64,000 nt of DNA, from positions 49,285-113,284 of the forward strand of contig DDEU01000088.1 of NCBI GenBank assembly GCA_002336815.1. The letters are read 5' to 3'. This stretch comes from Chitinophagaceae bacterium UBA1946 (GTDB taxonomy: Bacteria; Bacteroidota; Bacteroidia; Chitinophagales; Chitinophagaceae). Numbering within the stretch: the stretch's first letter is position 1; each line of letters opens with the position of its first letter. This document shows positions 48,131-58,300 of this stretch, piece after piece. The notes under the pieces were generated by a model. That model ran no database searches. It had not been told where the DNA came from and saw nothing but the letters and a program-made list of their open reading frames with translations. Both the position numbers and the translations under genes were made by a program.

Positions 48131-51037
48131 ATGAAGTCTGCCGGGTTACTGGTTCTGTTTAGTTTTTTTCGCTTGATGGCTGCTGCACAACAACCCTACT
48201 GGCAGCAACAGGTAAACTACAACATCGAAGTAACGCTTAATGATGTAGACCATTCCCTGGTGGGATCTGAAAAGATGGAATATTTTAATAACTCCGGCGA
48301 CACCCTTCACTTTATCTGGATGCACTTATGGCTCAATGCATATAAAAACGACCGAACTGCTTTTACAGAACAGATGCTGAAAAATGGCAGTACGGATTTC
48401 TATTTCAGCAATGCAGAACAAAGAGGCTATATCAACCGGATGGTATTTAAGGTAGATGGCAGCATCGCCGTTACGGAAGATCATCCGCAGCACCAGGATA
48501 TTGTAAAGATCCATCTTCCGCAACCATTGGCTCCTCACAAAAGTTGCATGGTGGAAACCCCCTTTCATGTAAAACTGCCTTACAATTTTTCGAGGGGCGG
48601 ACATGTGGACCAATCTTACCAAATTACTCAATGGTATCCCAAGGCAGCCGTGTACGACAAAAAAGGCTGGCATGAAATGCCTTACCTCGACCAGGGCGAA
48701 TTTTACAGCGACTTTGGTAACTATGAAGTAGCCATCACGCTGCCGGAAAATTATGTGGTAGCAGCTACAGGTGAATTGGTTGCTGAGAATAAATCCACTT
48801 TCTCCGTTGAAGAAAAAACGGTGAATAGTACAACGGTTATAAAAACAAAGAAACCATTCTTTCCATCAAAAAAAACTGCACCTGTTACCATCATTCCTTC
48901 TTCAAAAAACTTCAAAACACTTATCTATAAGCAAAACGATGTGATCGATTTTGCATGGTTTGCCGATAAAAATTTTGAGGTGAAAAAAGATACGCTGGCC
49001 CTTCCTTCCGGAAAGATCATCAATGTAGCGGCCTATTCACTGCCAGGAAAAAACGGAAAGAATTACTGGAAAAATGCAGTGAAGTATATTAAGAAAACGA
49101 TTTTATCAAGAAGCCAGCTGGTAGGTGAATATCCTTACAATACCTGCACGGCGGTACAGGCTGAAACCAAGTACAGTGGCGGGATGGAATACCCTACCAT
49201 CACGTTGATTGCAGGTGTAAAAAGTGAACGGGCTGCAGAAGGCGTGATAGCGCATGAGGTTGGCCACAACTGGTTTTACGGAATCCTGGCCAGCAATGAA
49301 CGGGAGCATCCCTGGATGGACGAAGGCATGAACACTTATTACGATCTGTTTCGGTATGTATATGAACCAGCGATGCCCGATGTAAAAAAGAAAGGCGAAA
49401 GCAACCTGGTACAGCAACGGATGCCGGATAATTATGATGCATTCATGTTGAGGTATGCAGCATCGGAAAAAAGAGATCAACCCGTTGAAACTCCGTCTGA
49501 AAAATTTTCTGTTTTGAATTATGAATTGTCGGCTTATTACAAAGCAGGCAAATGGATGCAGTGGATTGAAAATAATTTGGGCAGGAACAATTTTGACAGT
49601 TGCATGAGAGCGTATTACCAGCAGTGGAAATTCAGGCACCCCTGCCCGGAAGATTTCAAAGCCGTTTTTGAAAACGTAAGTAAAAAGAACCTGGAAGAAG
49701 AATTCCTGGGCCTGGCAACAGATTCAAAGGGAGTGAAGTTTAATTCAGACAACAATGTGCAAATACTCAATACACCCTTTAATAAAGAAATAACCAATTC
49801 ATCAAACCGTAAAACAAAGATCGCCTCCTTCTTCTCTTTTAAAGATACCGACAAATACAAATACCTTTTTGTAACACCTGTTATTGGAGTTAATTTATAT
49901 GATAAAGCAATGGTTGGATTAGCTGTACACAACTATACATTGCCTGCTGAAAAAATCCAGTTCTTTTTAGCAGGCATGTATGCCACAGGCAGCAAGCAAC
50001 TGAATGGGATTGGCACACTCAACTACCACTGGTTTCCGAAAAATGATTTTCAAAAGATAGAGATCGGCTTAAACGGCTCCCGTTTCTCCAGCAACCATAG
50101 CCTGGACACAACCGGGAAAAAAATATTTGAGAATTATTACAGGGTAGTGCCATTTGTAAAATTTCATTTCAGGCATGCCCCAGGCAGTAATCTTGCCAGC
50201 TCTATCGATATACGTTCCTTCATTATTGGCGAGAAATCATTCAGCAACCAGGACGATAATTTTCGCCCAAGAGATTTCAAAAAAACAACCCGTTATGTCA
50301 ATCAACTGAGTTTTACTGTTGAGAACAGCAGGGTATTGTATCCATACAATTATCAATTGCAAGTTCAGCAGGGCGATGGTTTTTACCGGGTAAATGCAAG
50401 CGGGAATTATTTTTTCAATTATGCCAAAGGTGGCGGCATGAATGTGCGGCTATTCGCCGCCAAGTTCGGATATATAGGAGGCATCAACAGCACCGCTTAT
50501 TTATACCAGCCCAAATTACTGGCAGGTAATGGTACAGACGATTACACCAACAGCAGTTATTTTATGGGCCGCACTGCCTCCAGCGGTTATGATGAAAATA
50601 TTCCTTTAAAAAATGGAGGCCTTCCGGCACAGCAGGTAATGATACAAAATACCGGCGGCCTTAAACTGCGTATGGATACTTACGGCATTGTACAGGGTTA
50701 TTCTGATAATTGGGTAGCTGCTGTTAATATCAGCAGCACGCTGCCGGCGAAACTACTCCCGGTGAAACTTCCATTAAAAGTATTTTTTGATGCAGGCAGT
50801 TATGCAGAAGCCTGGGATAAGCTCAATGAATCGCCCAGGTTTTTATACGTGGGTGGATTGCAATTGTCCGTATTTAAAAATGTACTGAATATTTATGTGC
50901 CCTTGATTTACAGCAAGCTGATAAAAGAACAACTGCAAACAAATGCGGAAGACAATAAATTCTTTAAAAAGATCACTTTCAGTATCGACCTGCAAAACCT
51001 CACGCTGAAAAAAATCTTCCCTCAATTCGCATTTTAA
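48131..51037 (+). CDS. M1-family zinc metallopeptidase (aminopeptidase N-like), secreted
   Basis: A 968-residue protein with a signal peptide (ending MAAAQQ) and an N-terminal beta-saddle domain. The gluzincin active site HEVGH is at residues 375-379, with third zinc ligand Glu398 at the standard 18-residue spacing (WMDEGMN). The roughly 430-residue C-terminal part is beta-rich, unlike the alpha-helical domain of classical aminopeptidase N, and may be a membrane-associated or barrel-like region as in other Bacteroidota M1 proteins. It probably trims peptides outside the cytoplasm. Substrate preference cannot be read. Confidence 0.88.
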   Translation: MKSAGLLVLFSFFRLMAAAQQPYWQQQVNYNIEVTLNDVDHSLVGSEKMEYFNNSGDTLHFIWMHLWLNAYKNDRTAFTEQMLKNGSTDFYFSNAEQRGYINRMVFKVDGSIAVTEDHPQHQDIVKIHLPQPLAPHKSCMVETPFHVKLPYNFSRGGHVDQSYQITQWYPKAAVYDKKGWHEMPYLDQGEFYSDFGNYEVAITLPENYVVAATGELVAENKSTFSVEEKTVNSTTVIKTKKPFFPSKKTAPVTIIPSSKNFKTLIYKQNDVIDFAWFADKNFEVKKDTLALPSGKIINVAAYSLPGKNGKNYWKNAVKYIKKTILSRSQLVGEYPYNTCTAVQAETKYSGGMEYPTITLIAGVKSERAAEGVIAHEVGHNWFYGILASNEREHPWMDEGMNTYYDLFRYVYEPAMPDVKKKGESNLVQQRMPDNYDAFMLRYAASEKRDQPVETPSEKFSVLNYELSAYYKAGKWMQWIENNLGRNNFDSCMRAYYQQWKFRHPCPEDFKAVFENVSKKNLEEEFLGLATDSKGVKFNSDNNVQILNTPFNKEITNSSNRKTKIASFFSFKDTDKYKYLFVTPVIGVNLYDKAMVGLAVHNYTLPAEKIQFFLAGMYATGSKQLNGIGTLNYHWFPKNDFQKIEIGLNGSRFSSNHSLDTTGKKIFENYYRVVPFVKFHFRHAPGSNLASSIDIRSFIIGEKSFSNQDDNFRPRDFKKTTRYVNQLSFTVENSRVLYPYNYQLQVQQGDGFYRVNASGNYFFNYAKGGGMNVRLFAAKFGYIGGINSTAYLYQPKLLAGNGTDDYTNSSYFMGRTASSGYDENIPLKNGGLPAQQVMIQNTGGLKLRMDTYGIVQGYSDNWVAAVNISSTLPAKLLPVKLPLKVFFDAGSYAEAWDKLNESPRFLYVGGLQLSVFKNVLNIYVPLIYSKLIKEQLQTNAEDNKFFKKITFSIDLQNLTLKKIFPQFAF

Positions 51038-51039
51038 CC

Positions 51040-51951
51040 GTGGCCATCATTTATGTACCATACGAGCATATTGACAAAGAGCAATGGGATGCCTGTATTG
51101 ACTCGGCCGGCAACAGCCTGCTGTATGCCCGGAGCAGCTACCTCGACTGCATGGCAGAACAATGGGATGCACTGGTGCTGGATGATTACAAGGCTGTAAT
51201 GCCGCTCACCTGGCGAAAAAAATATGGGATCTGTTATTTATACCAGCCTTATTTTACCGCCTGCCTGGGCGTTTTTGGAAAAGGGATCGATGCCGCTTTA
51301 CTCAACGATTTCCTCCAGCACATCCCGGCAAAATTCAAATATTTAGACATCTACCTCAACCACGGCAATTTTTTCCAGTTAAAAGATTTTCAACTGTATG
51401 AAAGAATGAATTATGTACTGGCACTGCAGGAACCGTATGAAAAGTTATTCAATGATTTCCGGGACAATATCAAACGCAATATTAAAAAATCGGAAAAGCT
51501 GAACTGTGTTGTGCAAAAAGATTTCCCGGTAGAGGAGGTGATCAGGCTGGCAACCGAACAGTCAAGGGATTTTGCAAAACTCGGCGAACATGATTTTGGA
51601 AAATTTAAAAAATTGTATCACCTGCTGCATGCGAAACAACAGGCCATCACATATGGCGTTTTCAGCAGCACCAACGAACTGCTGGCCTCCTGCGTACTCT
51701 TCATATCCCGCCAAAGGCTGTATTATATTTTAGTGGGCAATCATCCCAATGGCAAAACGATCGGTGCTTCACACACATTGATCAATGCGATCATTAAAGA
51801 CCATGCCGGCAAAAACTGTTTGCTTGATTTTGAAGGGAGTGATATCCCGAGTCTTGCATTTTTCTACAGCAGTTTTGGCGCTGCCGAAGAAAAATACCCG
51901 GCATTACGATTCAACCGACTGCCACGCCTGCTGCGGTTCTTAAAAAAATAA
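51040..51951 (+). CDS. FemAB/GNAT-like acyltransferase family protein
   Basis: A 303-residue protein starting at GTG 51040, 2 bp after the M1 stop, so co-transcribed. Its two-lobed layout, the conserved FRDNIKRNIKKS segment in the middle, and GVFSSTNELLASCVLF followed by YYILVGNHPNGKTIGASHTLINAII resemble the GNAT/FemAB-like group (Acetyltransf_6). Such proteins transfer amino acids or acyl groups in cell-wall or polysaccharide synthesis. The acceptor is unknown. Confidence 0.65.
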   Translation: MAIIYVPYEHIDKEQWDACIDSAGNSLLYARSSYLDCMAEQWDALVLDDYKAVMPLTWRKKYGICYLYQPYFTACLGVFGKGIDAALLNDFLQHIPAKFKYLDIYLNHGNFFQLKDFQLYERMNYVLALQEPYEKLFNDFRDNIKRNIKKSEKLNCVVQKDFPVEEVIRLATEQSRDFAKLGEHDFGKFKKLYHLLHAKQQAITYGVFSSTNELLASCVLFISRQRLYYILVGNHPNGKTIGASHTLINAIIKDHAGKNCLLDFEGSDIPSLAFFYSSFGAAEEKYPALRFNRLPRLLRFLKK

Positions 51952-51960
51952 ATATCGCCA

Positions 51961-51973
51961 GCCGCTTGGCGGC
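51961..51973. repeat. GC-rich small palindrome (GCCGC-TTG-GCGGC)
   Basis: A 5-bp GC stem with a 3-nt loop stands out in an AT-rich gap. It resembles a fragment of a repetitive extragenic palindrome. No T-run follows, so a terminator is unlikely. Confidence 0.4.
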
Positions 51974-52001
51974 AGGATAATAAGAATCTCAAAAGTTATT
52001 T

Positions 52002-52496
52002 ATGAAACGAGTTTCCACAATATTTCTCCGGGGAGTAATTGGGCTATTTGCCATTGCGGCGCTGGCTTTTATGATCAAATTTCCCTCAATGGAAGGGAGA
52101 GCCGCACACCTGGACTTATGGCGCATATACACAGACCCATTCATATTATATTCCTATGCTGCTTCCATTCCATTTTATGTTGCGCTGTATAAAGCATTCA
52201 AATTACTGGGTTATATCGGGCAAAACAAAGCGTTTTCGGTCGGCTCAGCCAGTGCTGTAAAAAGTATTAAGCACTGCGCATTCATGCTGAGCATCTTAAT
52301 TGGAATGACGGGATTATACATCAGGATCTTCCACCATAAAAATGACGATCCCGCAGGTTTTATTGTTATTTGCACCCTGGCAACTTTTCTGTGTCTCGTT
52401 GTTGCCGCTGCCACTACTGTATTTGAAAAAATTATCCAAAATGGTATCGAGATAAAATCAGTGAATGAACAATTACAGGAGCAATTAAAAAAATAG
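52002..52496 (+). CDS. DUF2975-like membrane protein
   Basis: A 164-residue protein with four hydrophobic segments (about residues 10-25, 46-65, 90-110 and 120-140) and a charged helical C-terminus (EKIIQNGIEIKSVNEQLQEQLKK). The layout fits DUF2975 membrane proteins, which often accompany a small XRE-type regulator. No such regulator is next to it. The function is unknown. Confidence 0.65.
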   Translation: MKRVSTIFLRGVIGLFAIAALAFMIKFPSMEGRAAHLDLWRIYTDPFILYSYAASIPFYVALYKAFKLLGYIGQNKAFSVGSASAVKSIKHCAFMLSILIGMTGLYIRIFHHKNDDPAGFIVICTLATFLCLVVAAATTVFEKIIQNGIEIKSVNEQLQEQLKK

Positions 52497-52644
52497 TTTA
52501 CATATTCTTGTCACTATTGATGTTATTTTTTTGCGAACCTGTTATTTAGTTTCGGCAAAATGTTCTATCACTGGTAAAAAATTGACATTAGCAATTGGAT
52601 TGTGCTTTTGATTCAGCACTGCCCGGTTAGCATCAATATCTTTA

Positions 52645-53310
52645 CTATCCCTCCAGCAGTTTCCCTGCAATGAGCAGGTCGGTTGGTTTGGTGATCTTGA
52701 TATTGTTCTCCTCTCCTTCTACCAGGTGTACTTTTAAACCAAATGCTTCCACCACGGTAGCTTCATCGGTAAACTTATCTTTGAAGTCAATTTTAAAGGC
52801 CGGTAATAATATCTTACTGTGAAAGGTTTGCGGCGTTTGTACCAGTTTTACATGGCTTCGCTCCACGGCTTCATTCTCTTCGCCTTTTAACATCCGCACA
52901 CTGTCTTTGCAATCGATCACAGGTATCGCAGATCCATGTTCGGTGGCTGCATCATGACAACGCAAGATGAGTTCCGTGCTTAGTAAACAACGAACACCAT
53001 CATGTACAAAAATGATACTTTCTTCCGTGATCAACTGGAGCCCGTTTTGAACAGAGTGAAACCTTGTTCTGCCACCGGCTGTAATTTTAATACGGTTGTA
53101 ATTAAAGTAAGCATCAATGATCTCCTGCCCTGCTGCAATATATTCTTCCGGCAATACAAGAATCACCTGGAGATCTTTATAGGCTTTTAAAAACCGGTCG
53201 ATGGTATAATACAGAACAGGTTTGCCATTCAGCAACAAAAACTGTTTCGGCAAGGCTGTATTCATTCTTGTGCCGCTGCCGCCGGCCACTATCACTGCAA
53301 TTTTTTTCAT
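52645..53310 (-). CDS. ispD: 2-C-methyl-D-erythritol 4-phosphate cytidylyltransferase
   Basis: A 221-residue cytidylyltransferase with the nucleotide-binding start AVIVAGGSGTRMNTALPKQF, the AGGRTRFHSVQNGL and VHDGVRCL segments, and the late EGEENNIKITKPTDL motif. All are diagnostic for IspD. It couples methylerythritol phosphate with CTP in the non-mevalonate isoprenoid pathway. VHDGVRCL differs slightly from the usual VHDAARP. The gene follows the isoaspartyl peptidase after a 268 bp spacer with repeats, so it may have its own promoter. Confidence 0.95.
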   Translation of the reverse strand: MKKIAVIVAGGSGTRMNTALPKQFLLLNGKPVLYYTIDRFLKAYKDLQVILVLPEEYIAAGQEIIDAYFNYNRIKITAGGRTRFHSVQNGLQLITEESIIFVHDGVRCLLSTELILRCHDAATEHGSAIPVIDCKDSVRMLKGEENEAVERSHVKLVQTPQTFHSKILLPAFKIDFKDKFTDEATVVEAFGLKVHLVEGEENNIKITKPTDLLIAGKLLEG

Positions 53311-53410
53311 AAATTAAACCGGCCGCCCCTGCAGGACTCAGCCATTAAAATGTTATTATACTTTTTTTCAAACAGATCAACTCATTCATAAAAATAAGTT
53401 CACTGATAAA

Positions 53411-53433
53411 ATATATTGTACGCTGCAATATAT
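53411..53433. promoter_or_regulatory. Perfect 8-bp inverted repeat upstream of ispD
   Basis: ATATATTG (53411-53418) and CAATATAT (53426-53433) flank TACGCTG. It lies 101 bp before the ispD start and could be an operator or weak RNA hairpin. The role is unknown. Confidence 0.35.
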
Positions 53434-53467
53434 GCAACTAACCATGAGGCAATACGATAGTTAAAAA

Positions 53468-53578
53468 GTCAACACTCAAAATTGAAAATTCAAAACGCTC
53501 AACTTCTTACCTGATCACTCATCACTCATAACTCATAACTTATAATTTTAAATTCTTAATTCACAATTCAAAAAACTC
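53468..53578. repeat. 7-bp-periodic low-complexity spacer
   Basis: Consecutive heptads run through the spacer: GTCAACA, CTCAAAA, TTGAAAA, TTCAAAA, then from 53514 ATCACTC twice, ATAACTC, ATAACTT, ATAATTT, TAAATTC, TTAATTC and ACAATTC. The array reaches the stop codon of the peptidase gene. It is related in style to the larger array at 47558. Confidence 0.75.
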
Positions 53579-54532
53579 CTAACTCCCTTCCTCTCCATAA
53601 ATCGCTACCAGCTCCAGTCCTTCGCTATCTTTAGCAGCACGGTACATACCGGCACTGTTGAACAGCATGGCCAGGTTGCCTGCTGCATCTACACCGATCA
53701 TGCCGCCTTCACCTTCAATGGCTACCAGTTTTTTATTGACTACTTCATCCATGGCCTGTTGTAAACTCAGTCCTTTGTATTCGATCATACAACTTACATC
53801 ATAAGCAGCAACGGCTTTAATAAATGGCTCACCATGCCCGGTACAACTGATGGCGCAGGTGCGGTTATTGGCATAGGTGCCAGCGCCAATTACGGGCGTA
53901 TCGCCGATACGGCCATAATTTTTATTCGTCATTCCCCCGGTGCTGGTTGCTGCTGCAATATTGCCATCCTGGTCACAGGCCACCGCCCCCACCGTTCCAA
54001 ATTTCTTTTCTTTGAGTAATGGATCCTGTGTTGAATGATCCAGCGCATAGGCATCTGTTTCTTTCATTTGCTGCCATTGATCGTAACGGAACTGGCTGAA
54101 AAAATAATCATCCTGTTCTACCTTCATTCCCTGCTGCGATGCAAAATCATTGGCACCGGCGCCGCTTAAAAAAACATGATTGCTGTTGAGCATTACTTTT
54201 TCTGCCAGCAACACCGGGTTGCGAATGTTCTTTACTCCTGCCACTGCACCCGCTGCAAGGTCTTTCCCATTCATGATAGAAGCATCCATTTCGTGGGTGC
54301 CGGTTTTTGTAAACACGCTGCCACGACCGGCATTGAACAGGATATTGTTTTCCAGTACTACAACAGCGGCTTTTACAGCTTCCAGCGCAGCCCCACCGTG
54401 CTGCAGTATTTCATAGCCCTTTTGCAACGCTTCTTCCAGGCCTGAACGATAGGCTTTTTCCAGTTCCGGTGTCATTGCTGCTTTTAAAATGGTGCCGGCT
54501 CCCCCGTGAATGGCGATCGAAATTTTTTGCAT
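53579..54532 (-). CDS. iaaA: Isoaspartyl peptidase/L-asparaginase (Ntn-hydrolase, EcAIII type)
   Basis: A 317-residue Ntn-hydrolase precursor. It starts ISIAIHGGAGTI, the family signature. The autoprocessing nucleophile is Thr180 in KKFGTVGAVACD, equivalent to Thr179 of the E. coli enzyme, with GGMTNKNYGRIGDTPVIGAGTYA in the beta subunit. After self-cleavage the alpha and beta chains hydrolyse beta-aspartyl dipeptides and asparagine. No signal peptide is seen, so it is cytoplasmic, unlike some secreted homologues. Confidence 0.93.
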   Translation of the reverse strand: MQKISIAIHGGAGTILKAAMTPELEKAYRSGLEEALQKGYEILQHGGAALEAVKAAVVVLENNILFNAGRGSVFTKTGTHEMDASIMNGKDLAAGAVAGVKNIRNPVLLAEKVMLNSNHVFLSGAGANDFASQQGMKVEQDDYFFSQFRYDQWQQMKETDAYALDHSTQDPLLKEKKFGTVGAVACDQDGNIAAATSTGGMTNKNYGRIGDTPVIGAGTYANNRTCAISCTGHGEPFIKAVAAYDVSCMIEYKGLSLQQAMDEVVNKKLVAIEGEGGMIGVDAAGNLAMLFNSAGMYRAAKDSEGLELVAIYGEEGS

Positions 54533-54756
54533 CGTAGCTTTTTTATTCAGCGCCGAAATTAGCCAATAATGGAGAGATTAAATTCTCCCCCACAAGACTA
54601 ATTTTCAGGAGTCAATAAAGGGTAGTTCTTAGTTAAATGATATTTAACAAAATAGTTTTCCCCAGGATGCAACTCATTTGGGTAGTGCCCTGTCTTTCCG
54701 CCGTACCGATCAATTACCCTCTAAAAGCTGCATTATGTTATCAAATTATTTTTATC

Positions 54757-55275
54757 ATGATCAAGCATTGGTACGCATTGTATACCAAACCACAGCAGGA
54801 GCAAAAAGTGACTGCTGCATTATCAAAAAAAGGCATTGAAAGCTTTTGCCCATTAACTACAACGGGTGTTTATAAAGGCTTCGGAAAAAAGATCCATCTT
54901 CAGCCGTTGTTTCCCTCTTTCGTGTTTGTGCATATTTCAGAATCACAACTGGCAATGGTTCGCCAGGTGAGCGATGTGATCAATTTTATGTTCTGGTTGG
55001 GAAAACCCGCCACCATCCCTGCAGCGGAATTAAAGTGCATCCGGCAGTTTACGGCCCTGCATAAGAACATTACTGTTGTGAGAACGGGTATTGTGAAGAA
55101 TGCGCTGGCTGCAACTACACATGAAACTTCACAAAATGCTTTTAGTGGCCTGTTAAGCGTACAAAAAACAATCACCAAACTGTCATTACCATCATTAGGT
55201 TATATGCTGACCGCTGAAACTACTACACCTGCCGGCATATTGCATAACACCTATGAAACAAACAGCGTTGTTTAA
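54757..55275 (+). CDS. NusG-like (UpxY/RfaH-type) transcription antiterminator
   Basis: About 172 residues from the ATG at 54757 (MIKHWYALYTKPQQEQKV); an earlier in-frame start at 54637 adds 40 unlikely residues. The N-terminal NGN domain is clear (WYALYTKP, FPSFVFVHI, VINFMFWLGKPA). The C-terminal part lacks an obvious KOW motif. Specialised NusG paralogues in Bacteroidota (UpxY) usually sit at the start of capsule operons and keep polymerase going. Here the next + gene is absent and a strong terminator follows 38 bp later, so it is an orphan and could act elsewhere. Confidence 0.8.
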   Translation: MIKHWYALYTKPQQEQKVTAALSKKGIESFCPLTTTGVYKGFGKKIHLQPLFPSFVFVHISESQLAMVRQVSDVINFMFWLGKPATIPAAELKCIRQFTALHKNITVVRTGIVKNALAATTHETSQNAFSGLLSVQKTITKLSLPSLGYMLTAETTTPAGILHNTYETNSVV

Positions 55276-55313
55276 TTTTTCCCGTTATCCCGCAACAGTA
55301 ATTCTCCCTATAA

Positions 55314-55344
55314 AAAAAATCACAGGTGTTCCCTGTGATTTTTT
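55314..55344. terminator. Bidirectional Rho-independent terminator
   Basis: A perfect 13-bp stem (AAAAAATCACAGG/CCTGTGATTTTTT) with a 5-nt loop sits between two convergent genes. Flanking A and T runs let it stop transcription from both sides. Confidence 0.92.
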
Positions 55345-55361
55345 ATGCGTTGAATAGTTGT

Positions 55362-58300
55362 TTATTGAACAGTAAGTGTACCCGGCACTACCAGGTTCTT
55401 GCCAGTCATTACAGTAAGTGTGGCTCCTGCCGAAATGGTTTGTGCAACATTGAGTGTACACACACCCCCCACCGCATGATCGATCACGATTGAAGCACCC
55501 GAAGGAAGACTTGAAGGTGGTACTGTATTGTTTGACCAATTGGCCGCATCGCTCCAGTTACCGGTGCCAGTAAAAGTGTAAACAATCGCCAGCGGCGTTG
55601 CCGTTGTAGTACAATTACTGCCGGAGCCACCGTTGATATTTAAACCCCAGCCGGTAAGATTACCACCACTCCCTGCATTGTTATCTTTTACTACGAGCGT
55701 CCAGGTACCAGCGCTGTTGCGGCCATTGAAAAAAGACAAGAGGTTGGTGGGTTTGCCAGTTACGCCACCGGTGGGCGGACATGCAACGGCAGCAGCAGCC
55801 TGGTCATCAAGATTGATATTATAACCGGAGTTGCCTGAGCCTGCACATACCTGGTTCAATACAACAACACTGTCGCCATTGGGCGCTTTCAGGATAAAAG
55901 TCAGGTCATTCACCCTGTTATGCGTTGCAGTTAGGCCGATGATATTAAGATCGGTAATGACAGCGCCGGCTGCAGCAGGGATGGTAAGTGTTGACGTGAT
56001 CCTTGGTGTGCCGTTGGCAGGAATGGTAACCGGAACATTGGTACTGGTTCTGCAGGAACTTAATCCTGTTCTGAAACGGTTAGAAACAGCCGAAGGGCTC
56101 CCGGTTCCACAACTGGTCACCGCCCTCACCCGCCAAAAATAGGTAGTGTTTTCCTGTAAGGCAGATGCAAGTGTATAAGGCAACGAAGTAATATTCGGTA
56201 TGGCTTGCTGACCAGAAGAGAAATCGCTCACCGTTGCTATTTCCAGGGTATAGGAAGAAGCACTGGGAACAGGTGTCCAGTTAAAAGTTGGAGTAGTGGA
56301 AAGGCCCGTTGAATCGACACCCGGCGCTGATAAGGCAGCCGGGGCCGCCGTGCCAACAATAAACTGGATATCGACGGTTTTTGTAATGGTACCCCCGGTG
56401 GCAGTGACTCTTATGGTATAAGTGCCGGGTGCCAGTGAGTTGGTATTATTCAAGGTTACGCTGGTGCTGTCTCCGGCAGAAATGGTACTGGATCCAAAAC
56501 TAACGGTGGTACCTGCAGGATTCAGGCTGGCGGATAAATTGATGAAATTGAAAAAACTTCCCAATGCACCTGTTAACAATGTGGCACTGCCACTATTAGC
56601 TGAACACACAGACACGGGATCCGGATTGTTCAACGCAAAAGAGGCGCTGGTTGCATTTTGTATCCTGAAATTACTGTTGGATATATCATAAAAAACATTA
56701 CCCACGGCAGCAATCCTGATACGTGATTGCGCAGATATATTATTTGGCACCTGTATTTCCTGCGAACCATCATTGGGTGTATTGGCCATCAGTGTAATGG
56801 GAAAGGTATTGCCACCATCTGAAGAAAGTTGAATATCCACATTTGAACAATTAATGGGAGCACCTTGGGTGCCGGATGGGTCCCAGGTAACTGTTTTAAA
56901 GTCATTCACACTCCATATTACACCCGATGCTGTTGGATAGGTAACGGTAAACGGACCTGAATTACCCGCAACTGTAATGGCCGCCTCATCCGAACAAACG
57001 CCTCCGCCGGCTGCATGGTTATCTCTCGCTGTAAGCCTGAAATGCATGGTTCTTGCATAGGAAGGAAGCAATTCTCCCAAGCTGGTTGTATTATTAATTA
57101 CATCGGATAGTTTAGGAAAATACCTGGTACCGGTGATAGCAGTGTCGAAAGACCTGAACAGGGGAGCATTTCCCGAAGGCGACGTGGAGGTACCATTAGG
57201 ACCTCCCACATCAATTTGTTCCCATGCATAACTGATTGCTGCAGGCGGATCATTGGCATCTGTTGCCGAGCCCGATAAAACAAACGGGGTTGATTTGGGG
57301 ATCGTATAGTCACTTCCGGCAGTTACCACCGGCGGTGTATTACCGGTAGCAGTAACCGCTCCGCAACTGCTGCCTGATATGCTGTAGGCAACAATATTAT
57401 CATAACTCACTGCATGAAAGAACGGGATGCTGTGCTGTGCAAGGTTCTCACTGCCGCATACCCCGGCATATGCCATAATGGTTACGCCGCTGCCCGGCTC
57501 TGCATTTTGATCCGGGGCTGCAACGCCGCACGCATTTGCATTATTAAAAGTATGGCTTGCATTAAACTGGTGTCCCATTTCATGCGCTACAAAATCGATG
57601 TCATAAGCATCTCCCACCGGGGAAGGTGAACCTGTAACTCCCTGCGCTTTGATTCCGGGTATGCAAACACAACCCAGCACAGCGATCCCTCCGGCCCCGG
57701 TACTAAAGGTGTGCCCAATATCATAATTGGCACTGCCGATACGCTGGTCTATCTGGGTTTGACTTTCTCCCAATAATGATTGACCATTATTATTGGCAGT
57801 GAAAGGATCAGTAGCAGGATTGGGAAAAAGTACCAGTGTATCGTTGGCCACCAATACCAATCGTATAGCAACCTCCTTTTCATATACGCCGTTCACCCTG
57901 TTCACACTAAGAACGACCTTTGATAGTATCTGTGCCTTTGTTGGATAAGAAGGGGCCGTTATGCCCGTTGCTGCAGCCGCATATTCGCCTGTACAGGCGA
58001 GTGCAAGCCGGTAGGTACGGAGCTGTGTGCCTACGCAGGTAGCCGCCAGCACATTATCCGGAGACAATCTTGCGGCCGCATTTTTAATAGAGTTTTCTTT
58101 TGGCATCAACTCCTGGAAGGCGTCTTTTTTTTTGTGATCCGCTTTATAGTAGGAGATGTAATTGGTTACTGTTTTTTGATCATAAGGATCGATCAATGAT
58201 TGGCCTTTGGCAGGTGAAAGGATCATGGCATGAAAACCAAATTCCGTCCAGTCTAATTTAATGGTGGCCGTACGGTCATCAATACCCTGTCCGGTAAAGG

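Noticed and set aside
47895..48134. 79-residue reading frame before the M1 peptidase
   Set aside because: It consists of the translated heptad and 50 bp repeats and ends at the peptidase start; there is no ribosome site or domain.
49106..49639. 177-residue minus-strand frame inside the M1 peptidase
   Set aside because: It covers the HEVGH active-site region of a clear + strand gene, so it is a shadow.
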